A DNA stretch of 64,000 nt from Phormidium tenue FACHB-1050 (GCF_014696925.1 NZ_JACJQY010000005.1:62001-126000), one strand, 5' to 3'; shown: positions 52,481-60,917, counted from the stretch's first letter. Program-made: numbers and translations. Notes: generated from the letters alone by a model not told the origin.

Positions 52481-52482
52481 TA

Positions 52483-52878
52483 TTAGCGTGGAGTGCGTTC
52501 TTCGATATCTTCTAGGGTTTGTAAGACTAGACGTTTAGCTTGGAGTTTCCATCCCCATTTTTGTAAAGCGATCGCTGCTCCAGTGCCAATAACAGTTGCA
52601 ATAAAATCTAAAGGCTGTTCCATTGATATACCTAGCAACAAACCTAGCCCTGCAATACCCCAAAAAGGCAGAGATACGGATTGACGATTTTTTTCTACAA
52701 TTTTGCTAATGTCGTCGGTGGGCATGACTGCGAGTAACTCAGCTTTTGCCTGTTTTTGTTCCGCTCTATTGAGGGATAAGCCGATTTTTTGGCGTAGTTT
52801 TTCGATTTTGCGGGCGTTTGTGCTGTATTGCACTAACTCATCTTCCGCCAGCATAATTAAACGCTCTAGTTTTGCCAT
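52483..52878 (-). CDS. Cyanobacterial membrane protein of unknown function
   Basis: A 131-residue protein. The N-terminal half is a charged helix, KIEKLRQKIGLSLNRAEQKQAKAELL, likely a coiled coil. Two hydrophobic spans follow (LPFWGIAGLGLLLGISM and LDFIATVIGTGAAIALQKW), and then a basic tail. No motif or family is recognised. Spacing to trmL and the two hairpins between suggest separate transcripts. Confidence 0.7.
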   Translation of the reverse strand: MAKLERLIMLAEDELVQYSTNARKIEKLRQKIGLSLNRAEQKQAKAELLAVMPTDDISKIVEKNRQSVSLPFWGIAGLGLLLGISMEQPLDFIATVIGTGAAIALQKWGWKLQAKRLVLQTLEDIEERTPR

Positions 52879-52972
52879 TGGTAAAAATTTATTAGATTAA
52901 TTAAATTAGGGATTAGTTCGCACAGTTTCTCAATCTAAACATCATAGCGATCGCGATCGCAATTACCTAAAG

Positions 52973-53079
52973 TAATACCAAGTTAAGAAATGGCGTAGCC
53001 ATTTCTTAACTTGAAAACCATTACTGGATTTAGTTTTTAATCCACAAAAGTGTTTATCACACTTTCGCAAATTGGTATA
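52973..53079 (-). mobile_element. Type 1 element, copy F
   Basis: Reverse orientation, TAATACCAAGTTAAGAAATGG to AAATTGGTATA. Its stem AAGTTAAGAAATGGC/GCCATTTCTTAACTT is like copy D. The last TA is shared with the start of the next type 2 element. With that element it fills the 390-bp gap between the 52483 gene and tRNA-Leu. Confidence 0.75.
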
Positions 53080-53193
53080 GCAATGCAAGAGATAGATAGG
53101 ACGGCTCAAAACCCAAAAGATGAGTAGCAGCGCTTCGCGCCGCCACTCATCTTTTGGGTTTTATGTCCTGAGCAAAACTTACATTGCTATATA
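53076..53193. mobile_element. Type 2 short element
   Basis: It starts TATAGCAATGCAAG and ends CATTGCTATATA, an inverted pair. The hairpin 53108-53162 has arms AAAACCCAAAAGATGAGT and complement, with mismatches near the tip (AGCAGCGCTTCGCGCCGCC). Confidence 0.7.
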
Positions 53194-53272
53194 AGGCGAT
53201 CGCCACAAAAAGCGTCAAAAAATATTTGACAAGATGCACCATTCTTGTTGTATGATATAAATCTTGAAAAAA

Positions 53273-53354
53273 GGGCGAATGGCGGAATTGGTAGACGCAT
53301 CAGACTCAAAATCTGACGACTTCGGTCATGAGAGTTCGATTCTCTCTTTGCCCA
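53273..53354 (+). tRNA. tRNA-Leu (anticodon CAA)
   Basis: A class II tRNA of 82 nt. Acceptor GGGCGAA/TTTGCCC has one G-U pair, the anticodon arm is TCAGA-CTCAAAA-TCTGA, the variable arm is CGACTTCGGTC, and the T-arm GAGAGTTCGATTCTCTC. Anticodon CAA reads UUG. The discriminator is A and the CCA end is not encoded. Confidence 0.95.
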
Positions 53355-53355
53355 T

Positions 53356-53389
53356 AAAAAAGCAGTTCACTATTTGAACTGCTTTTTTT
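53356..53389. terminator. Terminator shared by tRNA-Leu and Uma2 gene
   Basis: AAAAAAGCAGTTCA and TGAACTGCTTTTTT around CTATT, with A- and T-runs on both sides. It serves the tRNA on the plus strand and the Uma2 gene on the minus strand. Confidence 0.85.
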
Positions 53390-53394
53390 ATTTT

Positions 53395-54201
53395 TTATAA
53401 AGATAAATCTGGATCAATACCTAAAGAAATAAGGCGATCTCGTAATTGTTTTATTTGCAATTCCGCAGCATTAGCACGTTGGCTTTCTTGTTCGGCACGT
53501 TGGCTTTCTTGTTCGGCACGTTGGCTTTCTTGAATAGTAAGGTGCTTTTGATTTTGTAGTGCAAATAGTAGCTCAACAGGCATTAATAATTTTTCACCTG
53601 TGTCTAACTGATAAAAATTAATTAGATGTTCTTCGACCTCTAGGCGCAAGCCCAAAACTTGACTACATCCATCCGTAATTGGGTAGTAGATATTGTCATC
53701 ATCGCGTTCCCTGTAATCGAGTCGATAGCCACGCAGCTTTTCAGTTATCCACTCACCCTTAGGATCAAAAAGCCAATACTCTTGTACCCCTATATCCTCA
53801 TACAGATTTCTTTTAAATTCTTTATCTTTTGCCTGAGTTTTAGGAGAGGTAATCTCAAAAATAATGCTGGGAACCTTACCTGTTTCCCAAATTTTATAAT
53901 TGTCGTATGGTACTTGTGGAATCTCGAAGATCACCATTACATCAGGCGACACTCTCAGCTTGGGAAAGCCTTGGGCATAGTAAAGAAATTGGTCAGCAAG
54001 GACAACAGGCGATCGCTCCTGAAAAGCGATTGCTAAATAATTTCGTAATACATCAACAGTGGCAATAATCGCATCAGCATGAATAGAAGTTTCTGCCAAG
54101 GGTTCACCATCCTCGGAAGGGTAAAAGATTTCGGGTGTGGGATTGCTTTCTGGTGTTTTATTCTCAGTGGTTGCAATATTAGAAACAGTGGCTGGAGTCA
54201 T
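53395..54201 (-). CDS. Uma2-family (DUF820) putative endonuclease
   Basis: A protein of about 268 residues. Uma2 proteins have a PD-(D/E)XK nuclease-like fold. The conserved acidic and core segments are SPDVMVIFEIP, SIIFEITSPKTQAKDK, NLYEDIGVQEYWLFDPKGEW. The C-terminal tail contains three copies of AEQESQR from 21-bp tandem repeats. The frame extends to 54324 through a hairpin and ATG at 54201 precedes the conserved start, so it is chosen. Biological role unknown. Confidence 0.82.
   Translation of the reverse strand: MTPATVSNIATTENKTPESNPTPEIFYPSEDGEPLAETSIHADAIIATVDVLRNYLAIAFQERSPVVLADQFLYYAQGFPKLRVSPDVMVIFEIPQVPYDNYKIWETGKVPSIIFEITSPKTQAKDKEFKRNLYEDIGVQEYWLFDPKGEWITEKLRGYRLDYRERDDDNIYYPITDGCSQVLGLRLEVEEHLINFYQLDTGEKLLMPVELLFALQNQKHLTIQESQRAEQESQRAEQESQRANAAELQIKQLRDRLISLGIDPDLSL
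53478..53532. repeat. 21-bp tandem repeat in the Uma2 gene
   Basis: Two perfect copies of a 21-bp unit beginning GTTGGCTTTCTTGTTC and a 13-bp third copy encode repeated QESQRAE heptads near the C-terminus. Because the unit is a multiple of three, copy number can change without breaking the frame. Confidence 0.85.
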
Positions 54202-54271
54202 GACACAAGCAGTGCTATCTGCACAAGCGGCAATGTATCTAGGTAATTGGCAATTGTTATTAAAATTATAG

Positions 54272-54340
54272 AGTAATCCTAAATGATTTGAGAGAGTGCG
54301 CCCCGTCGGGGCGCACTCTCTCAAATCATTTAGGATTACT
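54272..54340. terminator. 69-bp near-perfect hairpin after the HdrB-like gene
   Basis: AGTAATCCTAAATGATTTGA and complement with a GAGAGTGCGCCCCGTCGGGGC apex. The stop codon of the HdrB-like gene lies in its right arm. The apex is almost the same as in 46314-46360, while the outer arms differ. Confidence 0.7.
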
Positions 54341-55235
54341 GCAAAGCAAGTTTTTGTAAGACAGAACTTGTGGAAACGATATGACGATCTAAGCCCAGGA
54401 CTTTCGGATCAATACCGATCGCTAGTCCGATCAATTGAGGTAAATGCAAAATCGGAATCCCTAATTTATGCCCAATCACCTTTTCGACTTCAGGTTGACG
54501 TGAATCGAGATTGAGATGACAAAGAGGACATGGCGTAACAATACAATCTGCGCCTGCGGCGATCGCCGCAGTTAGATGTCGTCCTGCCATTGAGAAAGAT
54601 TCTTTGGGGGCATAGCTGGAAATTGGCCATCCACAACATTGCACACGTCCTTCGTAATACACAGGAGTTGCACCAACTGTACGAAAAATATTTTCTAGAG
54701 ATTCAGGTTTGAAGGGATCGTCAAAACGAGTGACTGTTTGCGATCGCAATAAGTAGCAACCATAAAAGGAAGCACATTTAAGATTAGCTAAAGAACGAGT
54801 TACTTTAGCGGCGATATTTTCTAAGCCATAGTCGCGGATCAGAATCCAGAGTAAATGCAAAACTTCCGTAGAACCTTGGAAATTATGTCCTTGAGTATTT
54901 AGCAGCGCATTTACTTCGTCTTTGCGCGTGGAATCTGAGCTTTTAAGTTTATCGTTGACACGACCAAGTACCCCCTGACAGGTACTACATTGCGTCATTA
55001 CTGTGAGATTTAATTCTTCGGCAAGAGAAATATTGCGGGCATTGATCACGTCCTCCATCAGTTCGTCAGTTTCCTTGAATGTGCCAGAACCACAACAGGT
55101 TGCTTTAGTCAATTCCACCAGTTCAATTCCTAAGGCTTGTGCGATCGCATTTGTCGATGCATGTAGCTCTTTGCAAGCACCCTTAGCAACACATCCTGAG
55201 TAATAAGCGTATTTCAATGCTTTAGTTTCTGTCAT
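54336..55235 (-). CDS. HdrB-like protein with two CCG domains
   Basis: A 299-residue protein related to heterodisulfide reductase subunit B. Two cysteine-rich CCG domains are visible: CCGSGTFKE near residue 47 with earlier YYSGCVAKG, and CCGWPISSY near residue 200 with FYGCYLLR before and CPLCHLNLD after. In methanogens these hold unusual iron-sulfur clusters. In cyanobacteria the partner and reaction are unclear, and no HdrA/HdrC gene is adjacent. Cytoplasmic, no signal. The first residues MTETKALKYAYY match the family. Confidence 0.85.
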   Translation of the reverse strand: MTETKALKYAYYSGCVAKGACKELHASTNAIAQALGIELVELTKATCCGSGTFKETDELMEDVINARNISLAEELNLTVMTQCSTCQGVLGRVNDKLKSSDSTRKDEVNALLNTQGHNFQGSTEVLHLLWILIRDYGLENIAAKVTRSLANLKCASFYGCYLLRSQTVTRFDDPFKPESLENIFRTVGATPVYYEGRVQCCGWPISSYAPKESFSMAGRHLTAAIAAGADCIVTPCPLCHLNLDSRQPEVEKVIGHKLGIPILHLPQLIGLAIGIDPKVLGLDRHIVSTSSVLQKLALQ

Positions 55236-55280
55236 TTCTCTGATCGCAACATCTTTCCCTTTCGCTTCTAAATTACCACC

Positions 55281-55319
55281 AAAAAAGAGAGGCGGCGCAT
55301 TGCGCCGCCTCTCTTTTTT
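55281..55319. terminator. GC-tipped hairpin after rpe
   Basis: AAAAAAGAGAGGCGGCGC and complement around AT lie seven bases past the rpe stop on the minus strand, a good terminator with a T-run. Confidence 0.75.
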
Positions 55320-55325
55320 GATTAA

Positions 55326-56015
55326 TTAGGCTGTGACAAGCTCAGGACGCTTGCTGTTACGAATACCCTTGATCGCTTCAGCATAGTCAGGAGCGTTAAA
55401 TACTGCGGAACCCGCAACGATCGCATTAGCACCAGCTTCTAAAACTTGCCAAGTGTTGTTAGCCTTGAGACCGCCATCAACTTCAATCCAAGGATCAAGT
55501 CCGCGATCGTCACACATTTGACGCAACTTAGCGATTTTAGGAATCACGTTAGGAATAAAGCTCTGACCACCAAAGCCGGGGTTCACACTCATGATCAAAA
55601 CCAAGTCGCATAGATCGAGAACATACTCAATAAAGCTCAAAGGGGTTGAAGGATTGAGGGAGACACCAGCGAGTTTACCAAGTTCCTTGATTTGGCAAAG
55701 ATTGCGATGTAGGTGAGGGCAAGCGGTATGTTCAGCATGAACGGTGATGATATCTGCGCCAGCCTTAGCGAAGTCAGGTACATATCTTTCTGGCTCAGCA
55801 ATCATCAAATGCACATCTAAAATCTTTGTAGTAACAGGACGAATAGCCGAAACTACCAATGGTCCAATGGTAATGTTTGGCACGAAGCGTCCATCCATCA
55901 CATCAACGTGAATCCAATCTGCACCCGCCGCATCAACTGCACGAATGTCGTCACCTAAACGGCTAAAGTCAGCAGACAAGATTGAAGGGGAAATAACTGT
56001 GGACTTTTTAGGCAT
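55326..56015 (-). CDS. rpe: Ribulose-phosphate 3-epimerase
   Basis: A 229-residue TIM-barrel enzyme that interconverts ribulose 5-phosphate and xylulose 5-phosphate in the Calvin cycle and pentose phosphate pathway. The motifs are [30 protein letters not shown] (metal ligands His and Asp), [20 protein letters not shown] and [10 protein letters not shown]. Length and start are normal. It probably has its own promoter in the 160-bp gap before the PiT gene. Confidence 0.95.
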   Translation of the reverse strand: MPKKSTVISPSILSADFSRLGDDIRAVDAAGADWIHVDVMDGRFVPNITIGPLVVSAIRPVTTKILDVHLMIAEPERYVPDFAKAGADIITVHAEHTACPHLHRNLCQIKELGKLAGVSLNPSTPLSFIEYVLDLCDLVLIMSVNPGFGGQSFIPNVIPKIAKLRQMCDDRGLDPWIEVDGGLKANNTWQVLEAGANAIVAGSAVFNAPDYAEAIKGIRNSKRPELVTA

Positions 56016-56176
56016 ATGATTTACGGGGGCTTAGCTTTACAAAGATCTAAAAAACAGCAGATAAAGGTAGTTTTAACTACAGTCCTGTATTAATTATTAA
56101 TTAAATTTAGCAGTTTTGATCAATTAAAGGCTAAAAAATGGGAAGTATGCTTAGTACCCTTTCTATTTTTTAGCCT

Positions 56177-57649
56177 TTAACTCAAACCGAGAAACTGTTG
56201 ATGAACTGCAAATAGACTAATAGTATATGTTCCAAATCCAAGCAGAATACAAACTGGTAATGTTAAAAACCAAGCTAGTAGCAAGTTTTTCAAAGTATTA
56301 CTCTGAACACCAACCCGATTTGCAACCATCGAGCCAGCGATGCCCGATGAAAGTATATGGGTAGTGCTAACGGGTAATCCGAAATAATCGGCTGTACCAA
56401 TCGTGGTCATGGTCACTAGCTCAGCGATCGCCCCTTGAGCGTAGTTAAGCGGCTCTTTACCAATTTTTTCACCGACAGTAACAACAACTCGTTTCCATCC
56501 AATCATTGTTCCTGCTCCGAGTGCAAGAGCAATGGTAATCTTTACCCAATAGGGAATGAAGTGGGTGATTTTATCTAATTGATTTCTATAGGCAATTAAT
56601 AAATGTTTTTGATCAAGGTTAGCTAATTTTTGTTGATTGTCTAATTTAGTAATTGCACTAGCAACAAGATAAATATCATTTCTAATTTGAGGGCGATCGC
56701 TCTCTGGCAAATCTACAAAATTACTACTGAGCGACAAACTATTGCTAATTAATTGACTTTCAGAAGCTAGCGATCGCCAAGTATTTTCATTTAGTTGACC
56801 TTGTGGTTTTAAGAAGTTTGTAAGTTCTATTTGACTATTCTCAAAAATCAAATTATGAACTGAAGGTTTGGATATCTGTGATGTAAATATAGGAATAACT
56901 GCTTTTGATGTAGTAACTAATTGGGCGATCGCTTGAGAGCTAGTATCCATATTTAAAGAGAAGCTACTTGGCAATAAAATTACTAAAATCAGCATCATTA
57001 GCCCCATTCCTTTTTGTCCATCATTAGAGCCATGGGCAAAACTGACTCCTGCACAGGTCAAAATTAGCAACGACCTAATCCCTAGTGATGGAGTATCCTC
57101 TGCTGCTGGTGATGTATAGAGATTTTCTTGTTTAATCAGGGCTTTAGCGATTAGGAATAATAATGCAGCTCCACAAAATCCGAGCAATGGTGAAATAATA
57201 AGGGAAAGAAAAACTTCCTGCATTTTTAGCCAATTTATGCCATCCCACCAGTTTTGCCCTGTAGATAAAACTGAATTAGCTAAACCAATTCCCAGAATTA
57301 CACCAATTAATGTATGTGTACTAGATACAGGTAATCCCAAATACCAAGTTCCCAAATTCCAAATAATTGCGGAAATAAGTAAAGCCGCAACCATAATCAA
57401 GCTTTTACTTGAATCAGCTTTAACTAATAGTTCCACAGGCAATAAAGCCACGATAGAAAAGGCTACTGCGCCGCTAGATGTTATCACACCTAATAAATTG
57501 CAAATTCCTGACCAAATAACTGCGTATGTTGGCTTGAGTGTATTTGTATAAATCACAGTCGCTACAGCATTAGCTGTGTCATGAAATCCATTCACGAACT
57601 CAAAACCGATCACCAAAGCGATCGCTAAGCCTAAAAATAGATATTCCAT
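56177..57649 (-). CDS. PiT-family inorganic phosphate transporter
   Basis: A protein of about 490 residues with two copies of the PiT signature: VNGFHDTANAVATVIYTN at the N-terminus and GTADYFGLPVSTTHILSS at the C-terminus. The first half also has LGLPVSSTHTLIGV. About ten membrane spans are predicted, with a hydrophilic central loop (about 235-370). The frame extends to 57697, but ATG at 57649 (MEYLFLGLAIAL) starts at the first helix and is preferred. Low-affinity phosphate/cation symport is inferred from the family. Confidence 0.88.
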   Translation of the reverse strand: MEYLFLGLAIALVIGFEFVNGFHDTANAVATVIYTNTLKPTYAVIWSGICNLLGVITSSGAVAFSIVALLPVELLVKADSSKSLIMVAALLISAIIWNLGTWYLGLPVSSTHTLIGVILGIGLANSVLSTGQNWWDGINWLKMQEVFLSLIISPLLGFCGAALLFLIAKALIKQENLYTSPAAEDTPSLGIRSLLILTCAGVSFAHGSNDGQKGMGLMMLILVILLPSSFSLNMDTSSQAIAQLVTTSKAVIPIFTSQISKPSVHNLIFENSQIELTNFLKPQGQLNENTWRSLASESQLISNSLSLSSNFVDLPESDRPQIRNDIYLVASAITKLDNQQKLANLDQKHLLIAYRNQLDKITHFIPYWVKITIALALGAGTMIGWKRVVVTVGEKIGKEPLNYAQGAIAELVTMTTIGTADYFGLPVSTTHILSSGIAGSMVANRVGVQSNTLKNLLLAWFLTLPVCILLGFGTYTISLFAVHQQFLGLS

Positions 57650-57682
57650 AGATATTCCATTTTTACTCCACGATACTTGTGT

Positions 57683-57775
57683 TATAGCTATTGCCAAGTG
57701 TAATAGGACAAATCAAAACGCAAGTCTTGATTGGCGGCGCTTTGCGATGCCAATCCTTACCTATTTAGAACTTCT
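57683..57775. repeat. Degenerate type 2 element
   Basis: The pieces TATAGCTATTGCCAAG, TAATAGGACAAATCAAAACG and GATTGGCGGCGCTTTGCGATGCCAATC resemble the ends and hairpin of type 2 elements, but the arms have decayed. Confidence 0.5.
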
Positions 57776-57785
57776 CAAGGTGCTG

Positions 57786-57855
57786 CCAAATTAATCTTCT
57801 TGCTTTTCGAGCGATCGCCACCAAATTAATCTTCTTGCTTTTCGAGCGATCGCCA
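57786..57855. repeat. 35-bp tandem duplication over the mreD stop codon
   Basis: Two perfect 35-bp copies of a unit starting CCAAATTAATCTTCTTGC. The upstream-strand copy contains the last codons and stop of mreD, and the second lies just past the stop as non-coding DNA. Confidence 0.85.
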
Positions 57856-58371
57856 CCAACGACTGAGAGGGAAGTAAATAGCAGGTGACCATAAACTACT
57901 CAAAATTGCTGAACTAAGGGCAATCCGTTGTTGTAGAGTCCAAACATTATCCATGTCGGCTCCCATAGTAGTTAGTTGCACTGCGTGCATGGTCTCCACA
58001 ATTACCGCCATGCCAAACACAATTAATGCGATCGAAATAAAGTCCTCTTGCATGTATCGCTGTTTCTGCAAAAGTGAGGTTAGTCCACCAGTAATCGCTA
58101 GTCCCAAAGCATGAGTTGGTGAAACATGCATGTCCACAAAGGTCATACCGTCCTGTATAAATCCTATGGCAACCCCTGCCATTACTGACAAAAATACAGG
58201 ACGGTTGACACTCCAAGTTACTAGCCAGATCAGTAGCCAGTTAGGAGCAATTCCCATCAAGGTCATACCTGGAAATCTGGTATACATCGCTAAGATACAA
58301 ATTAGCAGTGAACCAATGGTCACAGCCCAGTTTAAAAATTTTTTAGGTAGGGAAACTTTGCGATCGAGCAT
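57826..58371 (-). CDS. mreD: Rod shape-determining protein MreD
   Basis: A 181-residue inner-membrane protein of the elongasome with five or so hydrophobic spans (for example WAVTIGSLLICILAMYT and NWLLIWLVTWSV). It is the third gene of the mreB-mreC-mreD operon, 17 bases after mreC. Sequence conservation of MreD is low, and context carries much of the assignment. Its last codons lie in a 35-bp duplication. Confidence 0.88.
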   Translation of the reverse strand: MLDRKVSLPKKFLNWAVTIGSLLICILAMYTRFPGMTLMGIAPNWLLIWLVTWSVNRPVFLSVMAGVAIGFIQDGMTFVDMHVSPTHALGLAITGGLTSLLQKQRYMQEDFISIALIVFGMAVIVETMHAVQLTTMGADMDNVWTLQQRIALSSAILSSLWSPAIYFPLSRWWRSLEKQED

Positions 58372-58388
58372 TATTTCTGATGACTGGG

Positions 58389-59135
58389 TTATAGCTTCTC
58401 TTGGAAAGGATATACCTCTACATAATCTAGTAATCCTAAAGGAGTCGAAAACTCGACGATCGCTTCAGGTGCTGGTTGCTTATCAAGATTTATGGATTTA
58501 ATCCGACCAACAGGCACATTTTCAGGAAATAGAGTACTAAATTGTGAAGTATGCACAATATCTCCAACTTTTACATCAGGATCGCGCTCAAAAAAGTCTA
58601 GGGTCGCTGTATTTTGGCTTTGTCCTTTGAGCATTCCACTAAAACGACTGCGACTAACAACCACACCAACCTGACTATTTGGATCACTGATTAGCAAAAT
58701 CTGACTACTGTTGGGGGAAACATGGGTAACACGACCAACTAAACCTCCAGGTGCTACCACTACAGCACCTGATTTAATCCCATCATTGCTACCTTTGCCA
58801 ATTAAGATTTGATTCCACCAAGAGTCAGCCCCACGACCGATAACCGTTGCCCAAATACCGACATCTCTTGGGGTTACTCTTACCTTCAAAAGCTCTTTCA
58901 TTCTCTGATTTTGGGACTCTAACTCAGTCAAGCGATAGCGAAGTTCGCGTACTTGAGCATCTTGCAATAATTCTTGCTTAGATACACTTGATTGAAAAGG
59001 GCGGCTGAGAAACTGATAGGTTTCCATAATCGCTACACCTTGAGTTTGGCGGATAAACCACGCCAGCCCAATTCCAGCAGTAACCACAACAGTTTGAAAG
59101 CTATAACGCTCCCACCAACTACGGATTGAATCCAT
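58389..59135 (-). CDS. mreC: Rod shape-determining protein MreC
   Basis: A 248-residue periplasmic protein anchored by one N-terminal membrane span (TVVVTAGIGLAWFI). A coiled coil (VRELRYRLTELESQNQRMKELL) and a double beta-barrel follow, with typical segments SWWNQILIGKGSNDGIKSG, PGGLVGRV and VGDIVHTSQFSTLFPENVPVG. It organises the cell-wall elongation machinery with MreB and MreD. It starts 11 bases after mreB. Confidence 0.93.
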   Translation of the reverse strand: MDSIRSWWERYSFQTVVVTAGIGLAWFIRQTQGVAIMETYQFLSRPFQSSVSKQELLQDAQVRELRYRLTELESQNQRMKELLKVRVTPRDVGIWATVIGRGADSWWNQILIGKGSNDGIKSGAVVVAPGGLVGRVTHVSPNSSQILLISDPNSQVGVVVSRSRFSGMLKGQSQNTATLDFFERDPDVKVGDIVHTSQFSTLFPENVPVGRIKSINLDKQPAPEAIVEFSTPLGLLDYVEVYPFQEKL

Positions 59136-59146
59136 GAAAAATTTAC

Positions 59147-60178
59147 CTATAAACTTTTCAAGCGACTGGTTAATACACGACCAAGATTTTTATAATCTTC
59201 TAAAACGCGCCCAGCACCAATTACCACACAGTCCAAAGGGGCTGGGGCAATATGAGTGATAATTCCAGTCTCATGACTAATCAGGGTGTCAATACCATTC
59301 AGCATGGCTCCACCACCAGCTAACATAATACCGCGATCGATAATATCAGCGGCTAGTTCAGGAGGTGTACGCTCTAGTGTTCGCTTCACTGCTTCAATAA
59401 TCACAGAGAGTGGTTCACTCATGCTTTCGCGAATTTCCGAAGACTTTACAGTGACGGTACGGGGTAATCCTGATAGCAGGTGCAACCCTCTTACCTCCAT
59501 CGAAGTTTCCTCTTTAATGGGATAAGCTGAACCAATTTTAATTTTAATTTCTTCTGAAGTCCGTTCCCCAACGACGAGGTTATGTACAGTCTTCATGTAC
59601 TTCATGATGGCTTCGCTGAGTTCGTCACCTGCAACACGCACGGATTCACTCAATACAATTCCCTGCAAACTCATGACGGCAACTTCGGTAGTACCACCAC
59701 CAATGTCAATGATCATGTTCCCCGTAGCTTCGGTTACAGGTAGTCCTGCCCCGATCGCCGCCGCGATCGGCTCATCAATTGGGTAAACTTCACTTGCTCC
59801 AGCACGACGGGCGGCATCCATGACAGCACGCCATTCCACGCCTGTTACACCACTAGGAATGCCGATCGCAATACGTGGATTAAAAACACCTTTCTTAACT
59901 TTCTGAATGAATGAGCGCAGCATCAACTCAGCGGAGTCAAAGTCGGCAATTACGCCATCTTTGAGGGGGCGCACTGCAATGATGTCACCGGGGGTGCGAC
60001 CGATCATTTTATTGGCTTCATTTCCGACTGCATAGGCAGTCTTATCGCGTTGATCGATCGCGACAACGGATGGCTCTTGCAGAACGATACCTTCGCCAGA
60101 CACATAAATAAGTGTGTTGGCAGTACCAAGGTCAATGCCGATGTCTTTCGTAAAATGGCGTAATAAACCCACAGTCAA
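59147..60178 (-). CDS. mreB: Rod shape-determining protein MreB
   Basis: A 343-residue bacterial actin homologue. The phosphate loops are DIGLDGTANTLIYV-like IDLGTANTLIYV at the N-terminus and IDIGGGTTEVAVMSL near residue 162. AGGGAMLNGID near residue 290 is the adenosine motif. Filaments direct side-wall peptidoglycan synthesis. First gene of the mreBCD operon, with a promoter expected in the 250-bp gap upstream. Confidence 0.96.
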   Translation of the reverse strand: MTVGLLRHFTKDIGIDLGTANTLIYVSGEGIVLQEPSVVAIDQRDKTAYAVGNEANKMIGRTPGDIIAVRPLKDGVIADFDSAELMLRSFIQKVKKGVFNPRIAIGIPSGVTGVEWRAVMDAARRAGASEVYPIDEPIAAAIGAGLPVTEATGNMIIDIGGGTTEVAVMSLQGIVLSESVRVAGDELSEAIMKYMKTVHNLVVGERTSEEIKIKIGSAYPIKEETSMEVRGLHLLSGLPRTVTVKSSEIRESMSEPLSVIIEAVKRTLERTPPELAADIIDRGIMLAGGGAMLNGIDTLISHETGIITHIAPAPLDCVVIGAGRVLEDYKNLGRVLTSRLKSL

Positions 60179-60316
60179 CTCTTCCAGTGGTCAAACTAGC
60201 TATACATTCTTAACATTTTATTACGATTGTTGTCACTTAGTCTAGTCTTCTTAACTATTCCGAAAGTCTTGTATTTGTAAACAAAGGTGAAAAGTATCGT
60301 AAAGCAATACTTTATA

Positions 60317-60365
60317 GAAAAGCATTTTGGTGTTTCTAGGCGCGAGAAACACCAAAACGCTTTTC
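60317..60365. terminator. Hairpin between mreB and the SRPBCC gene
   Basis: GAAAAGCATTTTGGTGTTTCT and its near complement around AGGCGCG. It lies between divergent genes, so it is more likely a repeat than a terminator. It shares TTTTGGTGTTTC with the hairpin at 33553-33608. The rest of the gap shows nothing else. Confidence 0.55.
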
Positions 60366-60429
60366 ACTTTCGTTTATTGAGATTGCTTTGTTATTATGAT
60401 GAGTGTAAGTAAAAATTAACGATTATCCA

Positions 60430-60876
60430 ATGAGTGATTGGCTAGAACATACCGTCCAAACTGAAGTGGCTATTCCCGTGGAATATGCGTGGTCGTTGTG
60501 GTCAGATTTGCAAGCTATGCCCCGTTGGATGAAGTGGATTGACTCTGTGGTAGTCACTGCCGATCCTGAAATATCTGCTTGGAAACTCGGCACAAATGGC
60601 TTAACCTTTACTTGGAAATCTCGAATTCTGAAGCAAATTCCCAATCAAATTATTCAGTGGGAGTCGATTGGCGGTCTGCCAAATCGTGGTGCTGTAAGGT
60701 TTTATGGTCGTCCTAATAACATGACGATTGTGAAGTTAAGCATTGCCTATGCAATTCCTGCGATCGGGCAGCTTATGGATAATTTGTTTCTGGGACAGGT
60801 TGTTGAATCCACTTTGCAAGCGGATTTAGACAGATTCAAAATTTATGCACAGGAAGATTTTGCTAAAACCATTTAA
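60430..60876 (+). CDS. SRPBCC-domain protein (polyketide cyclase/START-like)
   Basis: A 148-residue helix-grip protein. Indicative parts are EVAIPVEYAWSLWSDLQAMPRWMKWIDSV at the N-terminus (broken here only by family variation), then WKSRILKQIPNQIIQWES. A C-terminal amphipathic helix (LQADLDRFKIYAQEDF) follows. The fold binds hydrophobic ligands such as lipids or quinones. No specific ligand can be named. It converges on the Fur-family gene through a shared hairpin. Confidence 0.8.
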   Translation: MSDWLEHTVQTEVAIPVEYAWSLWSDLQAMPRWMKWIDSVVVTADPEISAWKLGTNGLTFTWKSRILKQIPNQIIQWESIGGLPNRGAVRFYGRPNNMTIVKLSIAYAIPAIGQLMDNLFLGQVVESTLQADLDRFKIYAQEDFAKTI

Positions 60877-60917
60877 ACCAAGAGGGTGCTTTGCGCCCTC
60901 TTGGTTTAAATGGTTTT
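60865..60917. terminator. Hairpin built from the ends of two convergent genes
   Basis: AAAACCATTTAAACCAAGAGG and its complement around GTGCTTTGC. The left arm is the last codons and stop of the SRPBCC gene, and the right arm reaches the stop of the Fur-family gene. It is a likely bidirectional terminator. Confidence 0.75.
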
